Positions 45,932-54,424 of a stretch of DNA of 64,000 bases are shown here, in pieces. A model generated the notes under the pieces. It worked only from the letters and a program-made list of their open reading frames with translations, ran no database searches and was not told the origin of the DNA. Source of the DNA: Parvularcula sp. IMCC14364. Lineage in GTDB: Bacteria; Pseudomonadota; Alphaproteobacteria; Caulobacterales; Parvularculaceae. Position numbers and translations under genes: made by a program. The stretch spans positions 1,674,001-1,738,000 of the forward strand of contig NZ_CP132334.1 of assembly GCF_030758415.1 (NCBI RefSeq). The letters are read 5' to 3'. The first letter of the stretch is position 1. Each line of letters opens with the position of its first letter.

Positions 45932-48900
45932 TCAGTCATTCCTGGCAATATCAAGAAGCAACATCAGGATTTTACGACATCCCTTGAGGCGCTGCTTCTC
46001 TCCTGGCCAGGCCTGTTTGAAGACGAGGGTTTGATCAGGGCGTAATTTCACATCATAAGGTGAAGCCGCAATAAATTCGACCAGACCGGCCGGGTTTGCA
46101 AATTCATTGTTGCGGAAGCTGACCACAGCACCTTTAGGACCTGCGTCAATCTTGGCAACACCTGCCTGACGACACAGAGACTTGATCGCAACAATCTCCA
46201 GCAGATGCTCCACCTCTGCAGGCAATGCGCCAAAGCGGTCAATAAGTTCTGCACCGAACGCATCAAGCTCATCCTGCTCTGTCAGATTGGAAAGGCGTCT
46301 GTACAGGGACATTCTCAGATCGAGATCCTCAATATAAGTATCAGGAATGAGGACAGCTGCGCCGATGTTGATCTGCGGTGACCAGGTTTCCTCGAGGGCG
46401 CCACCCTCGCGGAATGAAGCGACCGCTTCTTCGAGCATGTGCTGATACAGTTCGACACCAACTTCCTTGATATTACCAGACTGCTCCTCACCAAGAAGAT
46501 TACCAGCGCCGCGAATATCAAGATCGTGCGAGGCCAGGGTAAAGCCCGCCCCAAGCGTGTCCAGGGACTGCAACACTTTCAACCGGCGTTCGGCCCCGGC
46601 TGTCATTTTCTTTCGCGCGGATGTCGTGAGATACGCGTAGGCTCTTGCTTTGGAGCGCCCTACCCGACCCCTTATCTGATAAAGCTGCGCCAGTCCGAAC
46701 ATATCGGCTCTGTGCACAATCAGTGTATTTGCACTTGGCACATCAATGCCGGATTCAATGATTGTTGTCGCCACAAGTACATCAAACTTGCCATCATAAA
46801 ATGCGTTCATGATGTCTTCCAGTTCACTCGCTGCCATCTGACCATGAGCAACCTTGAATTTCACTTCCGGCACTTGCTCTGTCAAAAACTCGGCGATGAA
46901 GTTCAGGTCGGCTATACGCGGTGCAACAAAAAAGCTCTGTCCGCCCCTGTAATGCTCACGCAATAAAGTTTCGCGCGCCACAACGGAATCAAAAGGCCCA
47001 ATACTGGTTCTGACCGCCAGTCGATCCACCGGCGGTGTCGCTATAAGCGACAGGTCTCGAATACCACTCATGGATAATTGAAGCGTACGCGGAATAGGTG
47101 TCGCCGTCAGTGTCAGCACATGCGTATCGGCCCTGAATTCTTTCAACCGTTCCTTGTGCTTCACCCCGAAATGTTGCTCCTCATCAACAATGACTAGACC
47201 GAGACTATCAAACTTCGTGTTCTTGGAAAGCAGCGCGTGCGTGCCGATCACGATATCGACTGTTCCATCGGTAATGCCCTTGCGGGTCTCTCCCGCTTCC
47301 TTGGTGGAGACCATGCGGGAGAGTTGTTTGACCTGTAACGGAAAACCGGCAAAGCGCTCCATGAAGTTCCTGAAATGCTGCCGCACGAGCAGTGTCGTCG
47401 GCGCGATAATGGCAACTTGCTGACCATTCATGGCTGTAATGAACGCTGCACGCAGCGCAACTTCTGTCTTGCCGAAACCGACATCACCACAAATAAGTCG
47501 ATCCATCGGCCTGCCCATGGCCAGATCATCCAGAACGTCCTGTATGGCGTTCTCCTGATCTTCTGTTTCAGCATACGGAAAACGTGCGCAAAATTCATCA
47601 TATGCACCTGCTGGCGGATCCAGACTTTCGGCTTTTTTTGTTTCCCTTTTCGCCGCAATCTTGATGAGTTCGGCGGCCATCATCTTGATGCGGTCTTTCA
47701 GGCGGGCTTTGCGATTCTGCCAGCCTGCCCCGCCCAATCTGTCCAGTTGCGCATTGGGGTCATCGGACCCGAACCGGGACAGCAATTCAATGTTTTCAAC
47801 AGGCAGGTACAACTTGTCACCACCGGCATAAACAAGATTGAGGCAGTCATGGGGCGCACCACCAACATCGACAGTATGAAGACCTTCATACCGTGCAATG
47901 CCATGGTCCACATGTACGACCAGATCGCCGATGGAGAGAGAAGCTGCTTCGGTCAGAAAGTTATCAGCGCGCTTTTTCGTACGCCGCCTGACAAGACGGT
48001 CGCCAAGAATATCCTGCTCTGCAATAACTGCCAGTTTTTCTGTTTCGAAACCGTGTTCCACACCAAGGGCGACCAGCACAGCTGTATCAGTCGCCTGTTC
48101 CTGCGCCTGACGCCAGTTCATGACATTGCTGGTAACGCTGACGGCGTGATCGCGCATGACTGTGCCCATTCTGTCAGCGGAGCCTTCGCTCCAGCCTGCC
48201 ACAATCACTTTCTTGCCAGCCCCTTGAAGCATCTTGATATGCTGATTGAGCGCATCGAAGACGTTGACGTTACCGGCACTTCTTTCCGCAGCGAAACTAC
48301 GCCCCTGCCGCGCACCAAAATCAAAGGCCCGCGTCTGTTCTGGCGGCGCAAAGGGCGTTAACTGACGAAAAGGATGGGCCGACAGCTTTTCTTCCAGTCT
48401 GCTGCGTGACAGATACATGGTCTCCGGGGCGACAGGGTAATAGGGCTCTGTGGTGAAGGATGACTTTTTGTCCGCGCTGTCTTCAAGGCGTGCTGCGTGA
48501 TAATCCGTGACCTGCGCATAGCGCTCATCAGCAGCTTCTGCGGCCAGATGATCGAGGAAAAACAACCCATCAGGCGCAAAGTCGAAGAAGCTGCCCGGCG
48601 TTTCGTAAAAGAACGACAGCCAGTGCTCCATGCCCGCATGCTTTCGCCCGGCAGCAACAGCCTCATAAAGCGGGTTATCGGTCACCACCCCAAAAGACAT
48701 TCTGAATTTCTGCCTGAACTGGCGGATACTGTCGTCAGTTAACAGAATTTCTGATGCAGCCGTCAGGTTGATAGCCTGCCGCTGGGCTGTCGTGCGCTGT
48801 GTTTCGGCATCAAACGCCCTGATGCTTTCCAGTGTATCCCCGAAAAAGTCGAGGCGCAGCGGCTCAGCTGTTCCTGGCGGAAATATATCAACCAGCCCGC

Positions 48901-49423
48901 CACGCACGGCAAATTCACCCGGCTCACGCACCGTGCTTGTACGGGCATAGCCGTTCGCCAGCAAATGCGTCACAAGATCATCCCCATCAACGCTACCACC
49001 TGGCCGGGCAGAGAATGCGGCCTTGGTGATGATCTCCGCCGGTGGTGTGCTCATCGTGACGGCGTTGACAGATGTGACAACAATCATTGGTGCTTCTGTC
49101 TTGCGCGTCAGCAGCGCCGAGAGAACAGCCATGCGCTGCGCTGAGACATCACTGGATGGGGACACGCGATCATACGGCAGGCAGTCCCAGGCCGGAAAAG
49201 TCATCACCGGTATATCGCTGGCAAAAACGGAAATTGCTGAAGCTGTTGCTGCCGCCCGCGCGGCGTCACGCGCAATATGCACTACGAGGTTCTGACGCGC
49301 GCGCGCAGCTTCCACAATGGCCAGCGCATCAGCGCCTTCCGGCGCGCCATAGACAGTCAGACTGCCATCATCCAGCCAGGCCTGTTTTGAGGATATTCGC
49401 GATGTCAGCGAGATTTCTGTCAT
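45932..49423 (-). CDS. mfd: Transcription-repair coupling factor Mfd
   Basis: Mfd removes stalled RNA polymerase and recruits UvrA. About 1163 residues: a UvrB-like N-terminal half, a polymerase-interacting domain (IGDLVVHVDHGIARYEGL), then a RecG-like translocase with Walker A in GDVGFGKTEVALRA, DEEQ in VIVDEEQHFGVKHKE, TATPIPRTLQ, and a C-terminal regulatory domain. ATG at 49423 is preceded by GGA at six bases; the longer frame starts with GTG. It lies in the mfd-sdhE-recG region common in alphaproteobacteria, though four genes intervene here. Confidence 0.97.
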   Translation of the reverse strand: MTEISLTSRISSKQAWLDDGSLTVYGAPEGADALAIVEAARARQNLVVHIARDAARAAATASAISVFASDIPVMTFPAWDCLPYDRVSPSSDVSAQRMAVLSALLTRKTEAPMIVVTSVNAVTMSTPPAEIITKAAFSARPGGSVDGDDLVTHLLANGYARTSTVREPGEFAVRGGLVDIFPPGTAEPLRLDFFGDTLESIRAFDAETQRTTAQRQAINLTAASEILLTDDSIRQFRQKFRMSFGVVTDNPLYEAVAAGRKHAGMEHWLSFFYETPGSFFDFAPDGLFFLDHLAAEAADERYAQVTDYHAARLEDSADKKSSFTTEPYYPVAPETMYLSRSRLEEKLSAHPFRQLTPFAPPEQTRAFDFGARQGRSFAAERSAGNVNVFDALNQHIKMLQGAGKKVIVAGWSEGSADRMGTVMRDHAVSVTSNVMNWRQAQEQATDTAVLVALGVEHGFETEKLAVIAEQDILGDRLVRRRTKKRADNFLTEAASLSIGDLVVHVDHGIARYEGLHTVDVGGAPHDCLNLVYAGGDKLYLPVENIELLSRFGSDDPNAQLDRLGGAGWQNRKARLKDRIKMMAAELIKIAAKRETKKAESLDPPAGAYDEFCARFPYAETEDQENAIQDVLDDLAMGRPMDRLICGDVGFGKTEVALRAAFITAMNGQQVAIIAPTTLLVRQHFRNFMERFAGFPLQVKQLSRMVSTKEAGETRKGITDGTVDIVIGTHALLSKNTKFDSLGLVIVDEEQHFGVKHKERLKEFRADTHVLTLTATPIPRTLQLSMSGIRDLSLIATPPVDRLAVRTSIGPFDSVVARETLLREHYRGGQSFFVAPRIADLNFIAEFLTEQVPEVKFKVAHGQMAASELEDIMNAFYDGKFDVLVATTIIESGIDVPSANTLIVHRADMFGLAQLYQIRGRVGRSKARAYAYLTTSARKKMTAGAERRLKVLQSLDTLGAGFTLASHDLDIRGAGNLLGEEQSGNIKEVGVELYQHMLEEAVASFREGGALEETWSPQINIGAAVLIPDTYIEDLDLRMSLYRRLSNLTEQDELDAFGAELIDRFGALPAEVEHLLEIVAIKSLCRQAGVAKIDAGPKGAVVSFRNNEFANPAGLVEFIAASPYDVKLRPDQTLVFKQAWPGEKQRLKGCRKILMLLLDIARND

Positions 49424-49517
49424 GACTGTTCCACGCACAAAAAGCGCGAGGTCCTGTCTGAACTCACGCGGGCCGCGTCACGTAGCCTGTGTGTCGTGCT
49501 CTTTCAAGAGCAGGGGG

Positions 49518-50228
49518 TCAGTTTCGTCGCGCCAGCATGTTGGTTATGCGCAACAACGCGAGCCCCAATCCCGCGAGGAAGAACACCACCGCGAGCGATG
49601 CCGTCATCCTGATCCACCAGGAATTGAAATTCTCGCGGCTGGACCAGTCCATAATGTGCAGTCCCCACATGAAATCGAATGTACGCCAAAGCATGGTTCT
49701 CACAGCCTTTACCTCACCCGTCTGCGGATCGACGTAGAACGTCGCCTTGTCCGGTGCGCTGAAACTGATTTGCCAGACCGGACCAGCGCGACCATATTCC
49801 TGCGGCGGCACCTGTAGAAATTCCGCAGAGATAATCTGCCCTGCCCCTGCATAAGACGAAAACGCAATGCTGCGTGCAGTTGACTCATTCAGTGGGGAAA
49901 TAACCTCACCCGCAATAGCGTCAATCAGCACTGTCCCGCTATCTGTCTCGACACGCCAGACCGGTTTGCCATTCAGCACCGTTGCCGTTGCCTGCTCAAC
50001 TGGTTTAGCCGCCAGTGTGACCACATCTGCAAGGGCAACATTATAGTGAGACCATACAATCTCGGGCGTTGGCGCACTGGCGCGCAAATGTTCCCCCCTG
50101 ACATTTTCAATCGGAAACCAGGTCATGAAGAGACCACTGATCAACCACAGGCCAACCTGCGCCCCAATGGCGAGGCCAAGCCAAAGATGCAGTTGGCGCA
50201 AGCGCCGGTTGAGCAATGCCCTGTTCAT
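49518..50228 (-). CDS. PepSY-domain membrane protein
   Basis: A 236-residue protein with an N-terminal transmembrane helix after a basic start (HLWLGLAIGAQVGLWLISGLF), a periplasmic PepSY-like part (RVETDSGTVLIDAIAGEVIS and FYVDPQTGEVKAVRT) and a second membrane helix at the C-terminus (SLAVVFFLAGLGLALLRI) preceded by a conserved FDFMWGLHIMDW. This layout is close to PepSY-associated TM proteins often found with siderophore or metal systems. It lies 33 bases downstream of the Ni-SOD gene and is likely co-transcribed; a role beside that enzyme is inference. Confidence 0.85.
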   Translation of the reverse strand: MNRALLNRRLRQLHLWLGLAIGAQVGLWLISGLFMTWFPIENVRGEHLRASAPTPEIVWSHYNVALADVVTLAAKPVEQATATVLNGKPVWRVETDSGTVLIDAIAGEVISPLNESTARSIAFSSYAGAGQIISAEFLQVPPQEYGRAGPVWQISFSAPDKATFYVDPQTGEVKAVRTMLWRTFDFMWGLHIMDWSSRENFNSWWIRMTASLAVVFFLAGLGLALLRITNMLARRN

Positions 50229-50261
50229 GCTGGTTTCCAGTTATACTGCGGGGCGTACGGA

Positions 50262-50735
50262 TCAGTCGTGGCTATGATCCTTGAAATAATGCGCCTTGTA
50301 AGACGCAACCAAGTCCCGCAATTTTTCAACATGCTGAAGGTCTGTTGTCTGCTTGCATTTCATGGCTGCCACGAGAATCTGATGCAGCAATGTCGTATGC
50401 TCTACGTAATCCGACCATTCTGCACCTGCCTGGGTCGCGGGCACCTTGACACGTTGCGTCAGAAAATAGGCGTGTGCAATATCCTGTATCTCCTGCGCAT
50501 GTTCTTCTTTATTGGCAGTCCACCGGGCAACCATGTGGTAGTCGGCAGGTGATGCCGCGCTGAGCCGGTCAATCTCCATCATGGATTTTTCAACCGTGCG
50601 AATATGTTCGTCCAGTTCATCGAACTGTCTTTTATCGTCATAGATACCGCATGGTATCTGGCAGTGCGCCAGAGCGGGTGACGTAAAAAACGGCACGGCC
50701 AATATGCCAAGCAGGGCCAAAAGTGTAATGCGCAT
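50262..50735 (-). CDS. sodN: Nickel superoxide dismutase with a Sec signal peptide
   Basis: The mature N-terminus would be HCQIPCGIYDD, the nickel hook in which His1, Cys2 and Cys6 bind nickel. It is followed by the four-helix protein of the Ni-SOD family (DELDEHIRTVEKSMMEIDRL, YHMVARWTANKEEHAQEIQ). The 157-residue precursor begins with a 23-residue Sec signal (LLALLGILAVPFFTSPALA), so signal peptidase cutting after ALA would expose His1 (residue 24). In most characterised cases a separate protease, SodX, removes a short leader; none is seen here. It probably acts outside the cytoplasm. The PepSY protein follows. Confidence 0.93.
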   Translation of the reverse strand: MRITLLALLGILAVPFFTSPALAHCQIPCGIYDDKRQFDELDEHIRTVEKSMMEIDRLSAASPADYHMVARWTANKEEHAQEIQDIAHAYFLTQRVKVPATQAGAEWSDYVEHTTLLHQILVAAMKCKQTTDLQHVEKLRDLVASYKAHYFKDHSHD

Positions 50736-50798
50736 GAACTCTCTCCTCGTTTTGATGGGACAACCTTAGCTGGCGCGCCGCTGGTTTCAAACAGTCAA

Positions 50799-51698
50799 TT
50801 ACGGCGTCTCGATCAATCGACTTTGCAAAAAACTGAAGACCGCGTCACGGGCCGCCAGCGTCGCCGAGCCCTCTGCATCAATCAGGTCTCTCGTCAGCAC
50901 CGCATGGGGGAACGGATTGCCATCGGGGTTCTGGTGCCTGTCATCGAGTTCGATGCGGTTGAACCTCTCCGGCCCGACCAATGCCTCAATCGCATCAAAT
51001 CTTGCCTTGGTGCAGCTTGGATCACCTTTGAAACGCAGTGCCATCACATCAACTGCCTTACGCTCCTGCAAAGCCTGCTTTTCTTTAGCTGACATATGCA
51101 AGGCCGCTCTCGACCGCCTGGAAAGAACACTGATCGGCATGGCAGGCTGCGAGGCCACCGGCGCAATCACGGGGGCGTCGAGCACCAGTGACAGGGCAAA
51201 ATTGCCTGTCATGCACATGCCGATTGCCCCAACTCCCGGCCCGCCACATTGCTCATGAATGTGCGTTGCCAGTTTACGCAGCCATTGTGTGACAGGGCTG
51301 GACGCATTTTGTGCAAAAAGGTGAATTTCCCTGGATATGCAGGCTCTTGCCAGATTTGCAGACAGGGATGGGGGCGTCGGGCCACGTAATTTATCCTCGT
51401 AAAGATCCGGCGCAAAAACCGTGAAGCCCGCCTCTTTAAGCCAGTGGGCAAAGCGCCAGAATTCAGGCACCATGCCCGGTAATTCATGCATCAGAAGAAC
51501 ACCCGGGCCTGTCCCGTCGATATATACCGGATGCGTAATATCGTCTGACTTGAACAGCTCGCGTGTCGCAAAAGGCGGATAGTCGACTGTTTCGCTTTTG
51601 TCAGTCGCCGATGCGTTGCCCACTGGCACAGTGCCAGCTGCAACCGCCCCCGTTACAGAAGCCAGCAATGCTCTTCTCGTGGGAGGCGTGCTGGCCAT
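50799..51698 (-). CDS. Dienelactone hydrolase family protein, Tat-exported
   Basis: A 299-residue alpha/beta hydrolase with a twin-arginine signal (PTRRALLASVTGAVAAG). The nucleophile is Cys in IGMCMTGNFALS, as in dienelactone hydrolases, with Asp in FKGDPSC and His in FPHAVLT completing the triad. LLMHELPGMVPEFWRFAHWL is typical of the family. The natural substrate is unknown. Its ATG overlaps the stop of sdhE (TAATG), so the two are co-translated, an arrangement probably of convenience rather than of function. Confidence 0.88.
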   Translation of the reverse strand: MASTPPTRRALLASVTGAVAAGTVPVGNASATDKSETVDYPPFATRELFKSDDITHPVYIDGTGPGVLLMHELPGMVPEFWRFAHWLKEAGFTVFAPDLYEDKLRGPTPPSLSANLARACISREIHLFAQNASSPVTQWLRKLATHIHEQCGGPGVGAIGMCMTGNFALSLVLDAPVIAPVASQPAMPISVLSRRSRAALHMSAKEKQALQERKAVDVMALRFKGDPSCTKARFDAIEALVGPERFNRIELDDRHQNPDGNPFPHAVLTRDLIDAEGSATLAARDAVFSFLQSRLIETP

Positions 51699-51973
51699 TA
51701 CCCCGCTGTGCCCATAACGTGTTCTGAGAGAGGAAAACGCTTCAGGTCATCCAGTATCTTGCAGTCATGGTTTGCCGGGTTGGCTTTTTCGCCGATAATC
51801 CATGAATATAATTCACGATCAGGCACCTCCAGTAATTGTTCGAACTGGTCCAGTTCATCGCTCGACATCGTAGCAAGGTTCTGTTGTGCAAATGTGCCCA
51901 GCACAATGTCAGCTTCCTTGAAGCCCCGGTGCATGGCACGGTAGAGTAGTTTTTTGCGGCGCGGATCGGTCAT
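51698..51973 (-). CDS. sdhE: Succinate dehydrogenase assembly factor SdhE
   Basis: A 91-residue helical protein with the SdhE signature RAMHRGFKEADIVLGTFA (RGxxE) and DRELYSWIIGEK. SdhE aids covalent FAD attachment to SdhA and related flavoproteins. ATG at 51973 has AAGGAG six bases upstream; the second ATG at 51976 is too close to it and the longer frame runs into the recG promoter region. It is divergent from recG with about 70 bases between, the usual alphaproteobacterial arrangement. Confidence 0.94.
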   Translation of the reverse strand: MTDPRRKKLLYRAMHRGFKEADIVLGTFAQQNLATMSSDELDQFEQLLEVPDRELYSWIIGEKANPANHDCKILDDLKRFPLSEHVMGTAG

Positions 51974-52044
51974 CATGCTCTCCTTCGGGAAATATGTAAT
52001 ATGATATGCAGCGCCCGTCACCTGTTCCGGAATAATACCAGCTG

Positions 52045-54144
52045 ATGCGACCCGAAATTCTCAACCCACTATTCACCGATGTGACCTATCTGCCCGGCGT
52101 CGGGCCAAAGGTAGCTGCTCTTATTGGCAAGGTCGCGGGGCCCCGCATCATCGATTTACTGTTAACCCTGCCCACGGGCTTGATTGACAGGTCATCCCGC
52201 CCGCAGATTTTACAGGCCGAGGAAGGGCAACTCGTAACGCTCGAGATAACCGTCGAGAAACATACCCCCCCACCCAAAGGCATGTCGCGAATACCTTATA
52301 AAGTCATCTGCTCGGATCAGAGTGGCTTTATTACGCTGGCGTTTTTTCATGCGCGTTCTGATTATCTTCTGAAAAATCTGCCACAGGGTGCAACAAGGCT
52401 GGTCAGTGGCAAGGTCGAGAGGTTTTCTGGTGGACTGCAAATCGTGCATCCGGACCATATTGTTGATCCGGATAATGCCGATGCGCTACCATTGTATGAA
52501 CCGGTTTATCCCCTCACCGCCAGCCTGCACAGCAAAACCATGAGAAAAGCCGCTCAAGGCGCTGTGGAACGCTGCCCGGATCTGCCTGAATGGCTGGACC
52601 CGGCATTGGTGGCGCGAGAAAAATGGCCGACCTGGCCTGATGCCATGCGCAGCGCCCATCACCCCGAGAGCCGGCTTGACCTCACGGGCGAAAATGTTGC
52701 CCGGCAGCGCCTTGCCTATGATGAACTTCTCTCCAATCAGCTTGCTCTGGCATTGATACGGCAAAATCGTCACCGCAGCGCTGGCCGCAGCTTGGAGGGC
52801 AACAATGTCTTGCGCGAAGCTGTTCGTGCTGCGCTGCCTTTCCACTTGACCACAGATCAAGAGAAAGTCCTGACAGAAATCTTTGAGGACATGGCCGCTG
52901 CCACCAGAATGATCCGACTGGTACAGGGGGATGTCGGCTCGGGTAAAACTGTTGTCGCCTTGCTGGCCCTGCTTTGCGCCATAGAATCAGGTGCTCAGGG
53001 CGCTTTGATGGCCCCAACAGAGATACTGGCACGCCAACATTACGAATTCATCGCCCCCCTGCTGGCCGAAACAAATGTCAGTGTGGAACTGCTGACCGGT
53101 CGCGACAAGGGACAGGAGCGACAGGCCAAACTGTCCGGACTGGAGAAGGGCTACATTGATATTCTGATCGGCACACATGCCATCTTTTCGGAAGATGTGG
53201 CGTACAAGGATCTGGGGCTGATTATCGTTGACGAGCAGCATCGCTTCGGCGTCTTTCAGAGGCTTGCCCTTCAGGAAAAAGGGGTACATGCCGACGTCCT
53301 GGTCATGACGGCAACGCCGATCCCGCGCTCCCTGGCGCTGACAACATATGGCGATATGGATATCAGTCAGATCAGGGAGAAACCACCGGGCAGAAAGCCT
53401 GTAGATACGCGTGCCCTGCCTCTGGAACGCCTCGAGGATGTTACCATGGCAGTGCGCCGGGCAATAGAGCGCGGCGAACAGGTTTACTGGGTCTGCCCCA
53501 TGGTAGAAGAAAACGCCGACATAGAACTGACGGCTGTAGAAACCCGCTTTGCGCATTTGCAGCAATCACTCGGGGCAAGCGTCGGCCTTGTGCATGGCAA
53601 GATGAAATCAGCTGAAAAAGACGCCGTTGTGACTGCTTTTTACAACAAGGAAATCAGCCTGCTTGTCGCAACGACTGTTATCGAGGTCGGAGTAAACGCG
53701 CCAGACGCGACCATCATGGTTATCGAACATGCGGAACGCTTTGGCCTTGCACAGCTTCACCAGTTACGGGGGCGCGTCGGGCGTGGCGATCGTCAGTCTA
53801 CCTGCCTTCTTCTGTACAAGGCGAATGCCAAAGGTGAATTGGGTGAAACTGCCAAGGCACGGCTGAATGTTTTACGCGAAACGGATGATGGTTTTCTGAT
53901 CGCAGAGGAAGATCTGCGCTTGCGGGGCCCGGGCGACTTTCTTGGCTCTGCGCAATCAGGCTTTCCTGACTTTCGTATCGCTGATGCGACAAAGCACAAG
54001 GCATTGCTGGACATGGCAAGGGATGACAGCACCCTGATTATATCTCAGGACCCTGCGCTCGAAACGGGAAGAGGCACAGCCCTTAAAACCCTCTTGTATC
54101 TTTTCACTCGTGATGAAGCGGTAAAGCTACTGAAATCCGGCTAG
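52045..54144 (+). CDS. recG: ATP-dependent DNA helicase RecG
   Basis: RecG regresses stalled forks and processes branched DNA. The 699-residue protein has the N-terminal wedge with an OB fold (LPGVGPKVAALIGKV, LVTLEITVEK), Walker A GDVGSGKTVVALLAL, DEQH in IIVDEQHRFGVFQ, ATPIPRSLAL, VEVGVNAPDATIMVIE and QLRGRVGRG. It ends TAG at 54144, and a three-gene peptide cluster begins 88 bases further on. Confidence 0.96.
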   Translation: MRPEILNPLFTDVTYLPGVGPKVAALIGKVAGPRIIDLLLTLPTGLIDRSSRPQILQAEEGQLVTLEITVEKHTPPPKGMSRIPYKVICSDQSGFITLAFFHARSDYLLKNLPQGATRLVSGKVERFSGGLQIVHPDHIVDPDNADALPLYEPVYPLTASLHSKTMRKAAQGAVERCPDLPEWLDPALVAREKWPTWPDAMRSAHHPESRLDLTGENVARQRLAYDELLSNQLALALIRQNRHRSAGRSLEGNNVLREAVRAALPFHLTTDQEKVLTEIFEDMAAATRMIRLVQGDVGSGKTVVALLALLCAIESGAQGALMAPTEILARQHYEFIAPLLAETNVSVELLTGRDKGQERQAKLSGLEKGYIDILIGTHAIFSEDVAYKDLGLIIVDEQHRFGVFQRLALQEKGVHADVLVMTATPIPRSLALTTYGDMDISQIREKPPGRKPVDTRALPLERLEDVTMAVRRAIERGEQVYWVCPMVEENADIELTAVETRFAHLQQSLGASVGLVHGKMKSAEKDAVVTAFYNKEISLLVATTVIEVGVNAPDATIMVIEHAERFGLAQLHQLRGRVGRGDRQSTCLLLYKANAKGELGETAKARLNVLRETDDGFLIAEEDLRLRGPGDFLGSAQSGFPDFRIADATKHKALLDMARDDSTLIISQDPALETGRGTALKTLLYLFTRDEAVKLLKSG

Positions 54145-54195
54145 GGTGTAACAATTTCACTTTACAACCTATGGTTGATTATGCCTTACTGTGCA

Positions 54196-54212
54196 CGCGC
54201 AGATTGAGCGCG
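54196..54212 (+). repeat. Small hairpin in the leader of the peptide gene
   Basis: CGCGC and GCGCG flank a seven-base loop 20 bases before the peptide's ATG, just ahead of its ribosome site (AAAGGAG). It could help control translation of the peptide; the stem is only five pairs. Confidence 0.3.
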
Positions 54213-54232
54213 AATCTTCAAAGGAGTGAGAC

Positions 54233-54367
54233 ATGCAGAAAATCAACATCGAAGATATTCCTGTCCTGACATACGATGCCGGCATTCCAGACACGCGCTG
54301 GGGAGAAACATCCTCCAGTGCCGTTACTGGTGTAATCGTCAGTATCATTGTTCTCTTGTCAGACTAA
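54233..54367 (+). CDS. Putative precursor peptide (44 aa), likely RiPP-type
   Basis: The frame encodes MQKINIEDIPVLTYDAGIPD, then TRWGETSSS, then the hydrophobic AVTGVIVSIIVLLSD, ending TAA 54365-54367. AAAGGAG lies six bases before the ATG, the best ribosome site in the neighbourhood, so abundant translation is expected. The layout (polar, acidic N-terminal part resembling a leader; short core with Thr, Ser and Val/Ile-rich segment) and the coupled pair of putative enzymes downstream fit a ribosomally made, modified peptide. It could also be a small membrane peptide. No family was recognised; no protease or transporter is nearby. Confidence 0.6.
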   Translation: MQKINIEDIPVLTYDAGIPDTRWGETSSSAVTGVIVSIIVLLSD

Positions 54368-54375
54368 TTTATCGC

Positions 54376-54403
54376 GATGCGCGCCGCCACTCTGGCGCGC
54401 ATC
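54376..54403 (+). promoter_or_regulatory. Perfect hairpin between the peptide gene and the first enzyme gene
   Basis: GATGCGCGCC at 54376-54385 and GGCGCGCATC at 54394-54403 are exact inverted repeats around an eight-base loop. The stem starts nine bases after the peptide stop and no T-run follows. Such hairpins after RiPP precursor genes can act as partial terminators or stabilise the upstream message, giving more peptide than enzyme; this role is inference. Confidence 0.65.
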
Positions 54404-54424
54404 TATCCTGAACAGGAAAACCCA

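Noticed and set aside
54377-54424. ATG at 54377 as start of peptide-cluster gene A
   Set aside because: It lies inside the hairpin, has no ribosome site, and ATG 54425 has AGGA at seven bases.
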